In this document: positions 24,669-27,742 of the stretch, piece by piece | Layout: the number at the start of each line of letters is the position of its first letter | Position numbering within the stretch: the stretch's first letter is position 1 | Assembly: GCA_023456105.1 (NCBI GenBank) | Contig: JAEYAO010000026.1 | Location: forward strand, 1-27,742 | From: Pseudomonadota bacterium | GTDB taxonomy: Bacteria > Pseudomonadota > Alphaproteobacteria > Caulobacterales > Caulobacteraceae | Reading direction: 5' to 3' | Length of the DNA: 27,742 bases | Translations under genes and position numbers: made by a program | Notes under the pieces: generated by a model | Databases searched by the model: none | What the model was told of the DNA's origin: nothing | The model's input: the letters and a program-made list of their open reading frames with translations, nothing else

Positions 24669-25035
24669 GAAGACGGGCTGTTTCTCTCCCAGGTTCAAAA
24701 AGAGGAGACGCTGACCCCAACGCTCCCGGCGGCCCCAAGCCTTATCAGAGGCGCCCCACCGACGATAGCCGAGACCTGGCGGCTGCACGTCGCACCCGCC
24801 AAAGGCTGCGCCGCGCCACGACGGCGAAAGGCCGCATGGCAGGTGTTCACCGGCGCTTCGCGAACGACAGGCCCCGCCGTTCACGCACCAGAGCCGTCCC
24901 TCTCCGCAAGTTCGCTGGCCGTTGGAACCTGAGGCGGCGAGGATCGGGACATCGAGACCGACACCGTGTCTACGCCCTTACAAAGGATCGTCGCCATGAT
25001 CTGTTCCGCGTTGATAGCGGCGCTATGCTGAGCCC
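24669..25035. promoter_or_regulatory. Intergenic region between divergent mrpAB and the cupin gene
   Basis: 367 bp without a supported gene. It should hold the promoters of the mrp operon (minus) and the cupin gene (plus). Open frames here lack coding character or ribosome-binding sites. I see no confident sigma-factor motif, riboswitch or long repeat. Confidence 0.4.
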
Positions 25036-26070
25036 ATGGAAACTCCTGGCGCCCCTTCCGCCGTGTCGCAGATCACCCGGCGCACCGCTCAGGCCGAAAT
25101 GGTGACGGTTACTAGGTTTCAGGACCTTCGCCGCCAAGGCGAGCCGATGGTGCTGAAAGGGCTGGTGGCCGACTGGCCGCTCGTTCAAGCGGCCGCTCAT
25201 GACCGCGCGCCGGATTACCTGAAGCAAATCGCCAGCGATGATCCTGTCCAGTTCATGCGCGCGGCTCCGGAGATCCAGGGTCGGCTGCATTACGCCCAGG
25301 GCGCGGAAGGTCGGAACTTCGAGCCGCATCGAGCTTCGCTGCATGCGTTTCTTGATCTGCTCGCCGCAGAAGCGGACAAGCCGAAAGGCGATTCGCTTGT
25401 GCTGCAGGGAATGCCGGCGGACGAGCGCCTGCGCGGCTTTTTGGCCGCCCATCCCATGCCCCTGCTGCCGACCTCCGTCGCTCCGCGAGTCTGGATCGGC
25501 AATGCCGCCACGGTCGCCATTCACCACGACCCTTCGGAAAACATCGCCTGCGTGGCCGCCGGTCGGAGACGGTTCACGCTTTTTCCGCCGGAAGCGGTCA
25601 GCGACCTCTACATGGGGCCGTTTCACCAGACGCCGGCGGGGGTTCAGGTGAGCATGGTCCATCTCACCGACCCGGACCTGGAGCGCTTCCCGCGCTTCGC
25701 CCGCGCGCTCGAGGTCGCCCAGGTCGCGGAGCTGGAGCCTGGCGATGCGCTGTATATCCCGTACCACTGGTACCACCACGTGGAATCCTTGGCTGCGTTC
25801 AACGTGCTGGTGAACTACTGGTGGGATCCCGCTCAACCGGGCTTTGGATCGCCGTGGGACGCCTTGATGCACGGCATGATGAGCTTGCGCGCCCTGCCCC
25901 CGCAGCAGCGTCGCGCGTGGCGCGCGATGTTCGACCACTATGTCTTCGAGACGAACGGCGATCCGGGCGCTCATCTGCCAAGCGACGGCCGGGGAATCCT
26001 GTCCGCGCCCACGCCCCGCGCCGCAGCGCAGATGGCGCGGATTCGTCGTCAGAAGCTGGAGCGGAACTAA
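25036..26070 (+). CDS. Cupin-like (JmjC/FIH-related) dioxygenase-type protein
   Basis: Cupin_8 family protein, 344 residues, probably an Fe(II)/2-oxoglutarate-dependent hydroxylase. An N-terminal part contains the family phrase GEPMVLKGLVADWPLVQAA (35-53). The beta-barrel core has RVWIGNAATVAIHHDPSENIACVAAGRRRFTLF, with the HxD pair as H163 and D165 and the Asn of HxDxxxN at 169. It continues with LEPGDALYIPYHWYHHVES, with the distal metal His at about 247. The metal triad therefore looks complete. It converges with the halogenase gene, with stop codons overlapping by 3 nt. In Caulobacterales this type of cupin often sits beside tryptophan halogenase and SapC-like genes (general knowledge); the substrate is unknown. 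Confidence 0.88.
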   Translation: METPGAPSAVSQITRRTAQAEMVTVTRFQDLRRQGEPMVLKGLVADWPLVQAAAHDRAPDYLKQIASDDPVQFMRAAPEIQGRLHYAQGAEGRNFEPHRASLHAFLDLLAAEADKPKGDSLVLQGMPADERLRGFLAAHPMPLLPTSVAPRVWIGNAATVAIHHDPSENIACVAAGRRRFTLFPPEAVSDLYMGPFHQTPAGVQVSMVHLTDPDLERFPRFARALEVAQVAELEPGDALYIPYHWYHHVESLAAFNVLVNYWWDPAQPGFGSPWDALMHGMMSLRALPPQQRRAWRAMFDHYVFETNGDPGAHLPSDGRGILSAPTPRAAAQMARIRRQKLERN

Positions 26071-27502
26071 CGATCGGCCGGGCAGACCCGCGCAACATAG
26101 TCGGCGTGTGGGGGCATCGCGGCCACGCATTTGGCGATCACGGCCTCCACGCCGCCGAGGAAGCCGGCGATGTCGCTTTCGTCCGTGACGTCGACAGAAG
26201 GGTCGTAGCCGGCGGGGACGACGCCCTGCCCCAGCAGGACCTGGATCCAGCTTTCTTCTGCAAACAGTTCGTCGTCCTCGCGGAAGGTACGGCCGTTGGC
26301 GCGAAACAGATCCATCTTCCGCTGAAGGGTTTCCGAAACGGCCATGTCGCGGCAGTATCGCCAGAACGGCGTGTCGTTCCGCTCCGTCGCCTTGTAGTGC
26401 AGGATGATGAAGTCGCGGATGCGCTCGTATTCGAAGTCCGTCTGACGGTTGAACTCGGCGATCATCGCCGGATCGAACGACATGTCGGGGAACATCCGCA
26501 CCAGCCGGATCAGGACCGACTGCACCAGATGCAGACTGGTCGACTCCAGCGGCTCTAGGAATCCCGAGGCCAGGCCCGCGGCCACGCAGTTGCGGTTCCA
26601 GACCTGGCGGCGCTTGCCGGTCGTGAAGCGGATGCGGTTCGGCTCGGCCATCTGCTCGCCGTCCAGGTTCGACAGCAGGATGCGCTCCGCCTCCTCGTCA
26701 TCCATGTACCGGCTGGAATAGACGTGGCCGTTGCCGGTGCGGTGCTGCAGGGGAATGCGCCATTGCCATCCCGCCGGCCTGGCGGTGGCGCGCGTATAGG
26801 GGGTGAACGGCTCTGTGCGGGCGCAAGGGACCGCCATGGCCCGGTCGCAAGGCAACCAATGCGTCCAATCCTCGTACCCCGTCTTCATGGCCTCTTCGAT
26901 GATCAGGCCGCGAAAGCCCGAGCAGTCGATGAACAGGTCGGCGGCGATCACCTCGCCGTCCTCCATGGTCACCGATCGGACAAAGCCGTCCTCGGCCCGC
27001 AACTGGACCGAGCCGACCTTGCCCTCGCGCCGCCGGACTCCCGCCGCCTCCGCCATCTGGCGCAGGTATCGAGCGTACAGGCCTGCGTCGAAGTGAAAGG
27101 CGTGGGCGATGTGGCCCAGCGGCGAGGTAGGGCGCTTGGCGTCGGCGCGCTTGAAGCGGTTCTGCAGCGCCGCCGCCGTGTTGATGGAATAGGCGGCGAG
27201 GTCGGACACCCGCCCGGTCTCCCGCAACCGCAGCCAGTATTGATGCAGCCTCAGCCATTCCAGGTCGCGGCCGATGACGCCGAAGCCGTGGATGTAGCTG
27301 GAGCCGATCCGGTCCCAATCGACGAACTGGATGCCCAGCTTGAAGCTGCCCTGGGTGCGGCGCAGGAAATCGTCCTCGTCCAAGCCGATCAGGCTGTTGA
27401 AGGACTTGATCGCGGGAATGGTGGCCTCGCCCACGCCGATCGTTCCGATCGCCTCGGATTCGACAAGGGTGATGTCGTAGAGCCCCTTGAACAGCTTGGA
27501 GA
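26067..27502 (-). pseudogene. Tryptophan halogenase, 5'-truncated by IS insertion
   Basis: FAD-dependent tryptophan-halogenase family. Homologous sequence runs from LSKLFKGLYDITLVESE, IGTIGVGEATIPAIKSFN (bases 27502 leftward) to the stop at 26067, about 479 residues. Family motifs are present: GSFKLGIQFVDW (with the presumed active Lys), GWQWRIPLQ (the WxWxIP signature), and GLASGFLEPLESTSLHLVQS (with the catalytic-type Glu). The N-terminal beta-alpha unit with the FAD-binding GGGTAGW-type motif, about 25-30 residues, is missing: homology stops exactly at 27502, and an in-frame TGA at 27510-27512 lies in the inserted DNA. A GTG at 27434 could start a 455-residue product, but without the Rossmann loop it should not bind FAD normally. 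No internal frameshift is seen. Confidence 0.88.
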
Positions 27503-27622
27503 GGTGCTGTCAGTCTAACGCTAACTAGTCTCCACTTGGGGCGCGGCTAAGCGCCTGTGGTGGAGGCGTTCTCCATGAAGCCGCTGTCGTTCAAGCGTCA
27601 TCGCTTCCCGCCTGAGGTGATC
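27503..27622 (+). mobile_element. Left end of an IS6-family insertion sequence
   Basis: From GGTGCTGTCAGTCTAACG at 27503, which has the GGnnCTGT character of IS6-family inverted-repeat ends, a 72-bp leader leads to an ATG at 27575 behind GGAGG. The reading frame MKPLSFKRHRFPPEVI is the typical N-terminus of IS6-family transposases. It then diverges at about 27618-27622, where an IS3-type end begins. The left boundary coincides with loss of halogenase homology. The right end lies beyond the window, so the 8-bp target duplication cannot be checked. Confidence 0.75.
27575..27622 (+). pseudogene. IS6-family transposase, N-terminal fragment
   Basis: Only the first 15-16 codons (MKPLSFKRHRFPPEV, with ATC shared at the junction) match the IS6 transposase. 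The frame continues into unrelated DNA for 10 further codons and stops at TAG near 27650. The DDE catalytic domain and most of the HTH are not here. They may persist on the far side of the inserted IS3 element. Confidence 0.75.
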
Positions 27623-27742
27623 CTCCCTCGGTTTGGTGGACACCCATGCTAGCTTTTCGGAGCTGGAGAGGAGTGTCTGATGAGTGTTCAACGCCGGAAC
27701 TTTCCGGATTCTTTCAAGCGCGAGGCCGTTGACCGCGTCGCC
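27618..27742 (+). mobile_element. Left end of an IS3-family insertion sequence
   Basis: TGATCCTCCCTCGGTTTGG followed by TGGACACCC (27618-27645) resembles the terminal inverted repeat of the IS3 group (TGATC...TGGACAC). It is followed by a short leader with GGAGAGGAG and an OrfA start at 27680. The element runs off the window, so its length, right end and target duplication are unknown. Confidence 0.7.
27680..27742 (+). CDS. IS3-family transposase OrfA, N-terminal part
   Basis: 21 residues are visible (MSVQRRNFPDSFKREAVDRV, then A), the beginning of an IS3/IS911-type OrfA helix-turn-helix protein (the F...FK.EAV.RV pattern). GGAG lies about 10 nt upstream of the ATG. The gene is cut by the window end, and OrfB with the DDE domain would follow outside. 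Confidence 0.78.
   Translation, partial: MSVQRRNFPDSFKREAVDRVA

Noticed and set aside
24669..25035. Riboswitch or small RNA upstream of the mrp operon
   Set aside because: The region is GC-rich with several weak stems, but I could match no known riboswitch core.

Overview
The window is high-GC DNA with dense, overlapping genes and a gene complement typical of Caulobacteraceae (Brevundimonas or Caulobacter type): a full-length TonB-dependent receptor, a soluble PAS chemotaxis receptor, and a cupin_8 / tryptophan-halogenase pair. The genus assignment is an inference from gene content and style. I see no rRNA, tRNA or CRISPR.

Layout. (1) 1-8484: a type II secretion (T2SS) locus in five strand blocks. 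gspG-H-I-C run leftward and gspC leaves the window; gspL-M-E-F run rightward; gspN is reversed; gspJ-K run rightward. gspD and the prepilin peptidase are not in the window. A perfect 42-bp palindrome ends gspK. (2) 8564-12762 (minus): a TonB-dependent receptor followed 11 bp later by a PhoD-type alkaline phosphatase/phosphodiesterase, facing the T2SS block tail to tail. (3) 13033-16822 (minus): paoA-paoB-paoC, a Tat-exported periplasmic molybdenum aldehyde oxidoreductase. (4) 17023-18522 (minus): a membrane-free PAS-HAMP-MCP chemoreceptor. (5) 18719-24668 (minus): a six-gene mrp/mnh/pha cation/proton antiporter operon with fused A and B. (6) 25036-26070 (plus): a JmjC-like cupin protein. (7) 26067-27502 (minus): a FAD-dependent tryptophan halogenase lacking its N-terminal FAD-binding motif. 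(8) 27503-27742: the left end of an IS6-family element that cut the halogenase and is itself interrupted after about 15 transposase codons by the left end of an IS3-family element that runs off the window.

How the parts work together. The Gsp proteins form the inner-membrane platform, ATPase and pseudopilus of a secretion machine. The adjacent receptor/phosphatase pair suggests acquisition of organic phosphate, and the phosphatase may be secreted or surface-anchored; this is inference. Pao oxidises aldehydes in the periplasm, and Mrp exchanges Na+ or K+ for protons. Twelve gene junctions in the gsp, pao and mrp operons are 4-nt stop/start overlaps, so translational coupling is the rule here. 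No wholly new system is evident. The items most worth a second look are the 42-bp palindrome, gspN embedded antisense inside the T2SS operon, the nested IS insertion that inactivated the halogenase, the repeats upstream of the TonB receptor, and the proline-rich insert of GspJ.
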